The notes beneath the pieces were generated by a model. It did no database searches. It saw only the letters and a program-made list of their open reading frames with translations, and was not told the DNA's origin. Below are positions 21,056 to 33,700 of a stretch of 64,000 nucleotides of DNA, one piece after another. The translations under genes and the position numbers were made by a program. Source of the stretch: Trichomonas tenax (taxonomy: Eukaryota > Parabasalia > Trichomonadida > Trichomonadidae); assembly GCA_023091735.1 (NCBI GenBank), contig JALKBU010000069.1:1-64000 (forward strand), written 5' to 3'. Numbering within the stretch: the first letter of the stretch is position 1; each line of letters opens with the position of its first letter.

Positions 21056-23234
21056 TTACAAATATTAAAAAAAGTGTCAGAACAAATTGCCAACTAAAAC
21101 TCTTTCTAAACGTGATTTTTGGCTTTTACATACTATAGAAAGCCTATATTTTAAGTTTTTAGTTAACAAAGCATTTTTGATAAATTTCGAGCAATGTCCG
21201 ACAAACTTTAGTGCTCCAAAAAAGGTGTGGTAAGTAAAAATTACTGATATTTAGAGGCTATACTTGCAGCTATATACTTTGGTGACTATGATCTATACTT
21301 GTCTTGTTCCACCAATATTTTGACTTTTGACAATTTACAAACAAGTTATGTCATTTTTAAAATGGTCTGGGTATTGTTACTTCACTTCTTATCAGTAATA
21401 TTAATATTAAAGCTATTGCTATTTATTCTGTTCTGAACCGAAATAAGGGAAGTGAGATGAAGTGATGCGGTTCTGACATTTACATGACAAAAATGAGAAA
21501 TCTGACATGTAAAGTATTTATGGTAATATTAAGTATGCGGCACTTACTCATTTTCCAATGCCATATTTTTTTGGACATACGCAAAACAGTTACGCACTTG
21601 CGATTTGATAAATAAAAATAATTTTTTATTACTATATTTGATTTGAACGGTCAGAAGTGAATTTGGCGGTATTCTCTCAATTTTAGTTTACAAAATAATG
21701 GTATCACTAGGATCGCAGCATTTCGGTAATACTATTAATGGTACTTTTAAGCCCTAACAAATTTTTGACATTTGGCAAATTTTGAGGAGGCCATATAATT
21801 TCAATGTCTCTTTGCGTGTAAACTATATTTTTTAATCTACTCTTCGGACGTGTTCCTCACAATATTGAGGGGGACTCCTTGAGAGGAGCACTTAGATTTT
21901 AAAAAGTAGTTTATTTGATATAATATATATTCAAAAACATATACATGGAAACAGTAAACGCAATTTAAATAAAAACGTATTTTTTTCAAAATATTAGCCA
22001 TATATAATATATAAGATCTCCTATGTATGTAAATTCAAATAAACATCAAATGGAGGTTATTTAGTTTTCGAAATTTTCAGGGTTGGAAAACTAATTCTTG
22101 ATTAAACTACGAAAAATGAATTCTGCATATATTGTCGATTCCATAGAACCAATAAAATCGGAGAATGTGATTTTTTCATGAGTGTCAAAAAAATGTCCAA
22201 GCTTGCGATTAAACACTTAAAATTATTTGAGACAGTCTGTTTAGTATTATAGTCTGGCTGATAATGTTTTTTAAGAGAAACATTATGTTCAACTCCCATA
22301 TTCTGTATTTTTCCCCCTTTTTTATTCACAAAATTTTCGATGAACCTTATATATTTGGACAAATGTTTTGCTAACAAAATCCTCCATATTTATCATTCCG
22401 GACCAAAGAGTTTGCTAACACCAAAGAACTATACAACGTACATCATTGGCTATATAAAATGACTTCTGTATTCTTTTTCTACAAAAAATAACTGCATTTC
22501 AAATTACATATCTTTTAAAACTCAAAATTCAACCACCATACAGTTTCTGTTCATATCGCTTGTTGTTTTATAATGACACAATTGCATATCAAAATCTAAT
22601 TCTGTTTTCGTGAACATTTAAATGAAAAAAATTCAAAAAACTCATATGCTCCATACATAGATGATTTAGCTATTGTCTCCATGATAATATTGAGCAATTG
22701 TGCTCTAGTAATACGAATCTACATTAATTTATACAAAACCTTGGCAGTGTTAACGAAGCAATCTATTAGCATGGAATATATATTATTCGTTTACATATAT
22801 GCCTTAGATATAGTGGATTATTTTTCATTTCGAAATTTCTCATTGATTTTCGAGAAATCATGTGATTCATCTTATGATTTATTTAAACGTGTTACGCGGT
22901 AAACGCAAAATACTTTTATTATTTTCATTAAAATGAATGAAATTTAGACTATTTTTCTTCTTTTACACTGTATCTAGCATAAAATCTTTCTTTCTATGGT
23001 CATTTTGTATATTCTAGTGCTTTAAATCTTAAGGTCATCGATCTGTTTTTATGATGCCATTAAAGACACTATATCTCTACTACAACACAGCAAAGTATAA
23101 TCATACCAGTATATATATAGTATATCTAGTTAAGCATATATTTATATATGTACTATTAGATGTTACTGCAATTCTATAGAGTTATATTCATATTATTTAC
23201 TCCGAGTGCGTGTTATCCGTGAAAAGCTTTTCAC
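21056..23234. other. Intergenic, 2.2 kb without recognisable genes
   Basis: AT-rich with stops throughout. TTTACATGACA (21479-21489) and TGACATGTAAA (21503-21513) face each other 13 bp apart, about 430 bp upstream of the Rac-like start. Open frames at 22102-22377 and 22681-22902 have no domain. Confidence 0.4.
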
Positions 23235-23822
23235 TTAGACCTGCAAGTGTATCTCAAATAGATCCGTATCCTTTAGGGGAATTTTCGTAAATGCAAAAGT
23301 ATCAGTTGTCAATAGAGGTGGCGAAATTCTAATCATATCGTCTTCCAATGAACAAAGATCTTCTAATATTGAAATACTTAACGAAAGGTCCAGTGAGTTA
23401 TAGTAGTCAAGCAGTGGTTTAAAAAGTAGTTCGTGATCAAACCACAAATAGTAATAAAAGTGATCTGAATCGTATTCAAGCATTAAATTTTAGAAATTAT
23501 TCATTATGACATTAAATTCAAAAGATGGGTAATGGTGGATTATTAATGGACCTTTTCGAAAGAACAATTCAAAAAGATGTTCTGATAAGAATAACAACTG
23601 TTCGTCTTCTCGTTCATCGATTTTGCCATGAAATGTTGTTGCGTAAATTTCATAGAATTGCAGAAATGCAGATGGGTGTTCTTCAAAATATATTAATGCA
23701 ATATCATATATTGTTTTTACGATAATTATTGGCAAATCTTTTAGAAAGATTTGATCAAATTTTCCAAGAGCATATTCATCTGGCAATTCTATATAACTAA
23801 TGAGTTTATCAAGTAGTGGAGT
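23235..23822 (-). pseudogene. Unknown protein gene, interrupted by one stop
   Basis: Two open segments on the minus strand are in the same frame, separated only by TAA at 23492-23490 and two codons. Together they give about 190 codons with a protein-like mix rich in Phe, Tyr, Leu and acidic residues (for example TIYDIALIYFEEH and LYYNSLDLSLSISILEDL-type helices). No domain is recognised. There is no ATG near the upstream end, where the sequence runs into the antisense side of a transposase fragment. It is probably a gene truncated at its 5' end. Confidence 0.4.
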
Positions 23823-24685
23823 TATGAATTTCGCAATGCAAAAATTAGGTATAGTTTCACGAATACAAGACTTAATTCAATACATAAAAACAATAGAACC
23901 AACGTTTAATGAAAATGCACTTCACTTATCTTTCATTCTATCTAAGTGTGTAAGAGAATACAGAGTCCTTAATGATGAGCAAATTATAATTACATGTCTC
24001 GTTTTGTCGGATGTTCCGATTTCGCATATTGCTAAAAGCGTCGATTCAATTCTTAGCATTATAAAGAAACCATTAAACAATCGCTCAGAAAAAGCTATTT
24101 CTACATGTTTCTGGAGATCAATAATAGGCGAGAAGTGGGATATATCTGGAATTAATCATGATCACTCTATTTTGACGCATGCGGAAGAAGTTCAGTTTAT
24201 AAGAAAAATTCTTCCATATATTGATGATAAAACCCAAAAAATACCTTCCATTTGGCAAAGCATATTGCACACAAAATAGTCAAAGCAAATAGAAACGATG
24301 TTGATTTCATGTTAACGCCTCGCCTTAAGTCTACAGATAAATACAACAAAATCAAAACAAAATTATCGAAACATAAAATTATATAAGAAATCTCATCAAG
24401 CGCCTTCCACTAATATTCACAAAAGGCGAACGGAATGATGTTAAGTGCATTAAAGCTGCAATGAAAATCAGCATCGTTCGTTGGTTTCTTCAATTCAGGC
24501 ATATTATTCACGACATATGCAAAGATAATTTATCAAGATGCTGGTGCTACGATGAGTCGGCGATGTGATTGTCAAGCAACAATACAAGTTTTCTCGCAAA
24601 GTGTGAAACAAAAGCATATGTGGAATCTGAAGAATATACCATGCATATAACTGCATGCACATGTTATTGTTATTATGTCATATAA
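23815..24685 (+). pseudogene. Decayed DDE (pogo/CENP-B-like) transposase
   Basis: The plus strand reads 155 codons of helix-rich N-terminal sequence ending at 24279. After a frame change it continues with HKIVKANRNDVDFMLTPRLK, and in a third segment reads RWFLQFRHIIHDICK, then WCYDESAM, then CETKAYVESEEY, MHITACTCY. The order (F-N-x-DE-S/G, then K-x-ESEEY-xHIT) matches the block around the first catalytic Asp of DDE_1/pogo transposases. At least two frame changes and a TGA after the DES motif break it. It is a dead element remnant. The family call is by motif only. Confidence 0.45.
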
Positions 24686-27600
24686 GTATTAATTAAATCC
24701 CAATTAATCGGCGTAAAACTCAGGATTAACATGCGCATCACCGTCACTTTTCAATCACAAAGAATGCACATTTTACAGTGATAGAAAGAGTATTAAGGCT
24801 CAAAGTTTATACACAGTCATTAAAATATCATGAAAAATAGTTATAGAATGAAAAATACACAATATCACACATAAAATTCATTAATAACATTTTGATTCCA
24901 CTAATTTTTTTTATAAATAATCATTGAAATATCATGGGAAATATTTATGAAGTGAAACATACACAATATCACACATAAAAATCATTAATCACAATTTGAT
25001 TCCATTAATTTTTGAAAAAAGACTCATTACAATCACAAAACCTACATAAAATCATATTCTAACACCAGCCACATTATCAAATAAACGAGGATATTGAATT
25101 TGAAAAGAGTTTATTTCAATTTTCATTAATACACTTCTAATAAACAATATATTATAGTATTACACTAATATATGCAATCACTAAATCATAATATCTACTA
25201 TGCGCACACTTGTTATCAAATATTCAGCACAATTGAAATCTCTTTTTCTCATAAAGTTCAATATTATAACAAAGCACATTACAAATTTCATACTAAATTT
25301 ATGAATGATTGATTTATGAAACTATTCACATACATTCTTGAATAATGCAAATTTTATATTTAAATACATATTAGACTCAATTAATCGCATGCTGCACAAT
25401 ACATATAAGCATATTATAACGCATGCATGCCAATAAAATAAGAATATATTAAGCTTTACTCATTCATTTATAATTTTCTATAGTTTTATGACTTGTATAC
25501 ATCACAGATTGACAGAAGTAATCACTTATGTATGCTAATAGCATTTACAACTGTATTTGTGAATATTGAAAATATTTGATATAAAAAATTATCGATAATA
25601 ATGCTTTATTTATACAGAAGAGACAAAAGCAATGTAAGGTAAAACTAAGAAATGCATGTAAAATGATTAAAATTGCTTATACACAAACTTCAGATCTCGC
25701 AGCATATTAAATATGAGAAATAACTGCAGAAAAGGATATTATTTTTCGATGGCATACACATGTGTGCCGCATAAGATAGAGAACTGAACTTTAGGGCCAA
25801 AAAGAGTGTGCGTTTATCAATTTTTTATATTAAATATCGAGTATGATATTGAACAAATGTCTCACCCTGGCTAAACACAAGCCAGTAATGAATAACATTG
25901 TACTCATACTGTGTAAATGCAGGTTTTCGAAACTTCGAAATATTATTATTCGAACATTGTTTCGTATTTACTTGTGCATTTGGTATTCGATAATGCGTGC
26001 GTTATGGTTTAGATTGAATTTTGTGCTCAAACTACTTGTTTTCGAAGATATCTTATTCGTGGCATGTGATGTGTGAAACTGTTGCATGCAGTGTATGCAG
26101 GCTGACTGCAAAGTTACTGCCCATCATTTTATGTTAAGTGAATTACCGCAGAAAATGATGGTGTAGCAAGTTACAATGAACTTATGTTTAAAAATAATCG
26201 TCGGCATCCCCCTACTTTAGACTTTGCCAGAATGGACTAGAACGATCATTTTTAATTCAATATCGATGTAAAATAACCGTCCGCCCAAAAAATAGGGGTT
26301 TTCTTCAAAAAAAATCGCAGGGTTTTGTAAAGCTAGGATACATAAAAGTGACATTTGGACACTTCTGACATGTAAGTGACACACCGTTCTATTAAGTTCT
26401 ATAAGGTTCTTGTAAACAATATCATTTTTTAAGCAAATAAAGAAGCGATGGAATCACATAAACACATCAATTAATCGGTCTTTGTTGACAAGTTTCAAGA
26501 GTTAGTCAATACTTTAATTAATCGCTACCTGTATTCGTAAGATTATCCTTCATTTTGCATTTTTCTCGAAAAATCACATGAAATCATCTCCTCTCCCCAA
26601 AGAAACTAGACATTTTACGATTTATCACAAATTTATTATCTAACCAGCTTACTTTATTCGTTAAAAATTCAATTTAAGATTTCGGAGATGTTATTTTCAC
26701 AGCAAAATCCACCTCCTATCACCCAAAATGAGATACTCTCAGCAGGTATGCTAAATTTAAAGCGAATACAACATATCAATTGTCAAATATCTTATTTCTT
26801 TGTATTTTTTGTAATCTTCGTAAAAATAAGCTATCAAACATCAAAAATATTGCAATTCAACAAGCTACGATAACATGTTAGGGTTCTACAACAAAAAAAG
26901 ATTTGAATAAATTTTATTTATTATTAAAGCGTCATATATGACTAATTTTTACAGATGCCACGTATAATGAGTTGCTATGTATGAATTACGTCGCTAAATT
27001 TTTTTTTTTTTTCAAATTTTAGATACTTGATGATTTCGAGCAAGAAAGTAAAAAGGGAGGAGGAGAAGATGAAGAAAAGAAGGAGGACATCTTTGAAATC
27101 TTGGCGAACTTTGATTGCTTTTGAACTGCCTGAGGCGATGATGACGCCGCGTCAGCGCCGAAGGCCCGATTTTTTTTGATATTTTGAGTGTCCACGAAAC
27201 ACCCAAAATGTGTCACTTTTCCAATGCGTAACCTTATCCCCTATTTAAAGTTCTATAGACAAACTTCATATGCTTGATGTGTTTTATGTCCTTAACACTT
27301 TCCTTTATTTTACATAAAATAATTATGGCCCTTATGTTTACAATTTCAATGAAAATTTCATAGAGTGAGACCATATTTATTAAATTTGTTGATAACATGA
27401 TTAATTATGCGGTCTCTGCTTTGGATGCATCAACTATTACAAGAAAATTCCGAAATTGCCGATAAAGTGCCAAAAATGTGATTACCAGGATTGTCTCTTA
27501 TGACTCAATGACACTTTGTCCGCACTGCGATGCGGTGAAATTTGCTTGATCATTGAAGATTTGATTTTTTGGAATTTTGATGATTCAAATTTGGGCAGTC

Positions 27601-28312
27601 ACGACTTGTCAAATTAAGACAGAAATTTTGGGTAATATAGTTTCTATCATTTTGTTTTGTTATTTTGACATTGATCGAATATATATTCATGGAATTTATT
27701 TGATCGAATATATGATTCGTAGCTTCTTCGTTTTAAGTTTTTCGACTATGTATTGTATTTTAGTTGGATTTCGGTCTGATGTTGTAGCAGATGATTTTAG
27801 GGAATTTACATCATCAAATAACAAGCATCAACAATATCACAAAATCCATCCACTTCATGTTGCCAACAGTTTATGAGCATTTAGAAACGATAGTTCGTGG
27901 TTAATATGTGATTCTATTCTCAAACTCGAATTCAAATCATATATCATTGTACATTGATAATATACCATGTGTCGATGATAATATGGAAAGATACAAGTTT
28001 GACAAACGAATCAAATTGAAAATGCAAAATAAAACACACAATCATCTCGCTTTAAGCTGAATAATGCTTAGTACTTGTACATCCTAAAGTAATTCTGTCG
28101 TTTAAAGCTTTCAAAATTCATTTTTAGTTTATGTCTAAATTTGAATATTAGCAATTTCTTACCAATTCTCTTACAGGTCTTGGTGTGTCGTGAAGAAAAT
28201 GAGACCCTATGCTTATAGAAAGATAAATAATTAGATATTCAAAATATTTCGAAATTTACTAAAATAAGAAAAAGAAAAAAAAGTCAAGTAAGAAGAACAT
28301 GAATAATATAAT
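24686..28312. other. Long non-genic region with gene debris
   Basis: No intact gene in 3.6 kb. At 27417-27550 plus-strand frames give a Cys-rich patch (CGLCFGC, IKCQKCDYQDC, then LCPHCDAVKF after a stop), possibly a broken zinc-finger gene. At 27025-27125 an acidic Lys/Glu-rich frame ends in a stop and could be the tail of a gene. A 10-bp inverted pair (CCATCATTTT near 26122, AAAATGATGG near 26152) and TGACATGTAA near 26369 are also present. Confidence 0.35.
24823..25016. repeat. Tandem duplication, two 104-bp units
   Basis: Units begin AAATATCATG at 24823 and 24927 and stay aligned for about 90 bp, sharing TACACAATATCACACATAAA and TTTGATTCCA. They differ at roughly a tenth of positions. The region is non-coding. 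Confidence 0.75.
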
Positions 28313-28810
<498 letters not shown>

Positions 28811-29227
28811 ATGGCTCGTACAAAGCAGACAGCTCGAAAGTCAACAGGTGGAAAGACCCCACGTAAGTCCCTCGGTGCTAAGGCCGCCCGCAAGTCAACA
28901 CCAACAATCGACTCCCAGGGTGCCAAGAAGCAGCACAGATTCCGCCCAGGTACAGTCGCCCTCCGTGAAATCCGTAAGTACCAGAAGTCCACAGATCTTC
29001 TTATCCGTAAGCTCCCATTCCAGCGTCTCGTCAGAGAAATCGCTTCTGGCTTCCGTGGTGACCTTCGTTTCCAGTCCTCTGCTATCGCTGCCCTCCAGGA
29101 AGCTTCTGAAGCTTACCTCGTCGGCCTCTTCGAGGACACAAACCTTTGCGCTATCCATGCCAACCGTGTTACAATCATGGAGCGTGACGTCCAGCTCGCT
29201 CAGCGCATCCGTGGTGAGCGTAACTAA
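28811..29227 (+). CDS. Histone H3
   Basis: 138 residues, starting [15 protein letters not shown]. Lys4, Lys9 with Ser10, and Lys14 are conserved, and the ARKS around position 27 is present, so the main tail modification sites exist. The segment after ARKS ([15 protein letters not shown]) is divergent and a little longer than in animals. The fold is intact, from [10 protein letters not shown] to RIRGERN, with IMERD in place of IMPKD. It forms the nucleosome tetramer with H4, its divergent neighbour. The initiator TCATTATT is 14 nt before the ATG. Confidence 0.98.
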   Translation: MARTKQTARKSTGGKTPRKSLGAKAARKSTPTIDSQGAKKQHRFRPGTVALREIRKYQKSTDLLIRKLPFQRLVREIASGFRGDLRFQSSAIAALQEASEAYLVGLFEDTNLCAIHANRVTIMERDVQLAQRIRGERN

Positions 29228-29791
29228 ATAAAATCATCGTTTGTTTTTACTCTTTACCAATATTTTCAATGTAATTTCAAAAATTTTTCAATTTTAGTAT
29301 AACATATTTACATGACTAATTCAAAATTTATCATTGAATAGATTCAATTTATGTTATTATGATTAATTTTGAGATATAGCAATTTATTTTTCTGTCATTA
29401 TCAAATTTACATGACAATTTCAATATTATGCAACAATTAGCTTCTATTTAAGTGAAAGTATAAAATTTTAAATTAAAATGTATTTGAGTTTTTGTCAAGG
29501 CTGATTTTACGCGTCAAATATCTAATATATTTACATGACAAAAATTGAATATTGAATGAATTATTTGGCAAAATATGCAAAAATTAAAAATGACGACTAT
29601 GAAAATTGTAGTCGGGATGATGCTATTCTATAGTTTAGGATTACTGCAGAATATTGCGGAGAGCTGTGGGAATATTTTAGGCGCTTGTTTGATTAGTTGA
29701 ATTGACAAAAAACAAAAAAAGGTTATGTCAAAAAGTGAAAATTTTACGTGACAAAATTTCCTTTAAAAATAAAAATCTGTCATTATTATAA
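29228..29791. promoter_or_regulatory. Spacer with oriented TTTACATGACA motifs
   Basis: Five copies face the BAP31-like gene: TTTACATGACT (29307), TTTACATGACA (29406), TTTACGCGTCA (29506), TTTACATGACA (29530) and TTTACGTGACA (29743). Spacing is irregular. The last is 49 bp before the ATG and is followed by an initiator TCATTATT at 29780-29787, 12 nt before the ATG. Confidence 0.5.
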
Positions 29792-30259
29792 ATGTTGTTC
29801 ACGTGGTTGATCCCACTGTTCTTAGTCATTTTATCCGTCGCAGCCATCATCACTATGGTCATCCCGTTCCCATTCAGCGTTCGCTCCAAGATTGCGATTT
29901 CTATAAACCAATACAAGCTCTATCTCTTCGGAATCATCGGTGTCTGCATCGCCATCTTCGTACAGGAGTTCACCGAACAGGCCAAATTTTCCGCAAGAAG
30001 AAAAGAAACAATTGGTGATTCTCAATTCTTCTACGCAGCCCAACAATTCAGGCATCAGAGAAACATGTACATCATCGCCCTCACTGCTGTCCTCGTATTT
30101 GTCGTCTACGTCCTCTCTAAGATCCTCAACGACTTCTTAGGCGAACAGAAGCTCCTCAGAGAGCAACTAGCTGTCCGCCAACAGTTGGAGAACAATAGAG
30201 GAAACCAGAATAACGAAGAGAACGCTCATGAGGAAGAAGCTCAAGAGCACGCAGAGTAA
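29792..30259 (+). CDS. BAP31-like ER membrane protein
   Basis: 155 residues. Three hydrophobic segments (about 1-25, 43-63, 93-115) with the family block FRHQRNMYIIALTAVL, which aligns with FRAQRNLYIAGFSLLL of BAP31/29, then a Glu/Gln-rich coiled-coil tail. BAP31 family proteins sit in the ER membrane, sort newly made membrane proteins, and help direct misfolded ones to degradation. The tail lacks an obvious KKXX retrieval signal. The initiator TCATTATTATAAATG and upstream TTTACGTGACA support the ATG at 29792. It is shorter than the animal proteins, mainly in the coiled coil. Confidence 0.8.
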   Translation: MLFTWLIPLFLVILSVAAIITMVIPFPFSVRSKIAISINQYKLYLFGIIGVCIAIFVQEFTEQAKFSARRKETIGDSQFFYAAQQFRHQRNMYIIALTAVLVFVVYVLSKILNDFLGEQKLLREQLAVRQQLENNRGNQNNEENAHEEEAQEHAE

Positions 30260-30724
30260 TTCTAAAATATTTAATTTAGTTATATATTCAAGACTAATCT
30301 TACTTTCTATATGATTTACGTTCTATGATGTCAACAAATTCTTTCTAAAACACTTTATTGCATGAAATAATAAACATTTTTAATATTTCTGGAAAAAGAA
30401 ATGTTTGCCTGTTTCATGTATATATATTTTTTGGAATCTTTTATATACAAATCTATAATAAATATATCTTGAAATTAAAAGTCGAATTTTCACATTTTGA
30501 AAAAATATGATGGCAAAGCATGCGATGAAAAAGGTTATCGCTGCTTAAATTGGTACATTTAATAAAATCAATATTTACCATTTTAATCAATAGTTATGGT
30601 GTAGATCATATCTTAAGGAAGGAAATATGAAGAGATTTAATAACAAAACAGTTTTTAAATAAATACTCTATAAATAAATATAATAATAAAATCACTCTTG
30701 TTTTTCCTTTTCTTCTTCGTGGTT
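30260..30724. other. Intergenic AT-rich DNA
   Basis: Between the BAP31-like and ubiquitin hydrolase genes, which converge. No RNA gene, repeat or motif array recognised. Confidence 0.4.
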
Positions 30725-33700
30725 CTATTCTGATTTATCATCCCCTTTAGTTTGATTTTCCACAATCTTTGATTCATCTATTAACTCCGGAAGATTTTGT
30801 TCCTCTTCTTCGTCTTCATCATCTGCTGTTTCTTCTTTTAATTTAGAACTCTCTTTACTCTCTGAGCTGGATGCTTCTGATGTCTGCATAGTGATCTTGT
30901 GTATCCTTTCTGAGTTAGATCTGCTTTCGAGTGCACTTCTTTCGACATCAGAGGATCCATTAGAACGAAGAACGATGCTTCTTGTTGTGCTTTGATAGTT
31001 TTCTCTATCGCTCTTAAGTAACTCAACATCGCTTCTCGCTGCCTCCATCTCACTCTTTGCATCACTGTCATCAGTTGTTGATTCTATCTTGATAAGATTC
31101 GGGCTCTTTAAGAGCTCTAAAAGTTTGTCGCGAGCGACGTCTTTGATGTAATTGTTTGCAAGAATGTCATTGAGTTCTTTCTCGACGAGAGGACCGTTGT
31201 TCCACTGAATAGCTTTGAGAGTTACCTGGTTGATATCGAGAGATGGAAGCTGATTGACAGCGCGTGAAAGGAGAGATAAAGATGGGAACTTCATTCTTGA
31301 AGCTTCAGCCAAAATCAAACATGCACGTAATGAATATGGAGGAAGTTCAGAGTTGTTTAAGAAGTCGTGGATTACTTTTGGCTGCTGCATAGATATAAGT
31401 GTAAACAGTTCTTCGTATTTCTTGTAAACATGGATGTTCGGTAACAAAGTAATACTGCGCATGAGAGCCATAACGCACTTTGGTGATATTGTGGAAGCAC
31501 CAGGAGAAATGATTTCTGCTTTAATATGCGGGAACACAGCAGTAATGAACTCGTTTGCTTCTCTATCATTACTCGTTAAGACAACAGTGCTTAAGAAGTC
31601 ATCGCAAACGTTGACATAGCGTTGATTGGCGTTAAGTTTTGTGAGGAGCATTTCAAGAGGCTTTTCGAATAACTTGGCACTGCCTCTTAATGCATCAACA
31701 AGCTCTTCAAGTAGCTCTGCTTCGCGTGAATCACCAACAATGTGTGTGCAGATTGTCAATGCCTGGATAAACTGGATGATGGACAAATGATTAATGTAAT
31801 ACATATCGCGGATCTTTTGGATATACATGTTAATGTTTGATGTGAAGTATTCGAAGAATCTTTCGGCATTGTCTAATTGTTTCGGTGACAATTGACTCAT
31901 CGGCTGGAACTTGACTTCTGAGAATTCAACCTTCAAAGACATTGGCCACAATGGGAGAACGGTTGTGAAACTTGGTGATGGACAAAGAGTTGCGATAAGA
32001 TATAGTGTTGCAATTCTTTCGTCTTCTTTTCGTGATATAATATATTTCACCCAATCCTCAACATTATTCATCATTAATTCACCAAATTTGTGTGGGCGAT
32101 TCTGTTTAACTAAAGCGCACATCGAACCGAGCCAATTTGATAATGGAATCTCATTGATGCTCAAAAGATAATTGCAGAAGTCTTTTTGATTCTCTCTGAT
32201 TGCAAACTCAGCAATCCTGACAACAGGTGCCCCGTAGTTGACCGCTGATTTGATTAATTCATCGATCTTCTCATCAACGCTGTCAGGAAGATAACCTGAT
32301 AACATCTTTATCTTTGTTCTTGAGAATAAAACGGACAAAACAAAGTCGTTGCTTGTTAAAAGTTCAGCGATTGTGTCGTTCTTTTCAGAGAAGTGGCTAA
32401 AGATATACAAAACAGACTCTAAGTCCTTGTCGACGTAATACTTGTAAGGCGTCATTCCTTTGGATCTGCAGTAATCCGGAATTCTTGTCGAAATTAAAGC
32501 AAGCATTTCATTATCCCAATCATTCTTAAATGCGTAATCTAAAACATCGCTGTCACCAATCATGTAATTGATCGCTTCAAAGAACTGCTGCAAGCCATCG
32601 GAATGCTCTGGAATGTGTTTGATTGTATTGAAGAAGTTCGATGCTGCATTGACATCGTATTCTTCGAGGTGTGAGAAAACCCTCAAAGCAGCATCTCGAA
32701 GCTCTTCAACAGGAGAATAAAGAAGAGCATCAGCAATTCCTGTGTCTGATTTGAAAACAGAACTGAGTTCATCGAGCATAAGAGCAGAATCTTCTCCTTT
32801 GATTGCTTTAACAAGACCATCTCCAATATCTTCAGCTTTGCTCGTGAATGTCGTGAATGGGAAGAATCTGAAGAAGTATTGCAGTGTTTGCGCATTCATC
32901 AAACTCTTCATCATCTCGAAGAATGGTGTTGAATAGATTAAAGATGTGATTTGAATTTGTTCATTTGATTCTTGGATTTCATTCAGCGTTTTCTCATCTG
33001 CTTCGATTTCAACAGAATAGTTAAAATCGACTCTATCGTAGAAGAGTAAATAAGCACTCCTCGCGTTAGCACCGAGAGATGTTGTTAAAACTTCAGCCTC
33101 TGTGATCTCCGAAACGGTTTCATCATTGCAGTTATACCACTCTCCTGTCTCTCTGTCTCTCACGTAGCTGACGTAGTGTCCGAAGTCTGCTGTGCCAATA
33201 TGCAAAACGACACCGCACAGTTTGTATTTGACATCGTTAAATTGAAGGTCAACAGGGAAAGAGAATGGATTATCGATCTTCGTTCGCCTCCATGTTTGAT
33301 AGTTATACTCGAAACGAGATAACTGCATAATCAGGAATGGAGGGAGCTTTCCTTGTTTCTGATAGCGCCTTGCATCAATCTTTCCGATTCCTTCAGCATG
33401 ATATTTGTTTGCTCCTGTGAAGAACTCCGGCGTTGCCATGTTCTTGAAACTTTCATTAATATTCGACATATTTTTAACAGGAACAATTAATGTCAGGAAT
33501 GGCTCTGATGTCTGTGATTCAAACTTTTCGTTGATACCTTCTGTGTAGTGTATTGTTGTTCCCTGGAATAACTTGTGAACGAACTCCACTCCGAGGCCTT
33601 TCTCAAGTTTGTCGAGCAAATCTTGCAGAAACTCGCAAGCATCTTGTTGAACTAATGGATTCAAGTTCTGTCCATCCCAGCCAACCCATTTATCAATCAA

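Noticed and set aside
25843..26076. 77-codon ORF in the non-genic region
   Set aside because: Composition is AT-driven and shows no motif; neighbouring sequence is full of stops.
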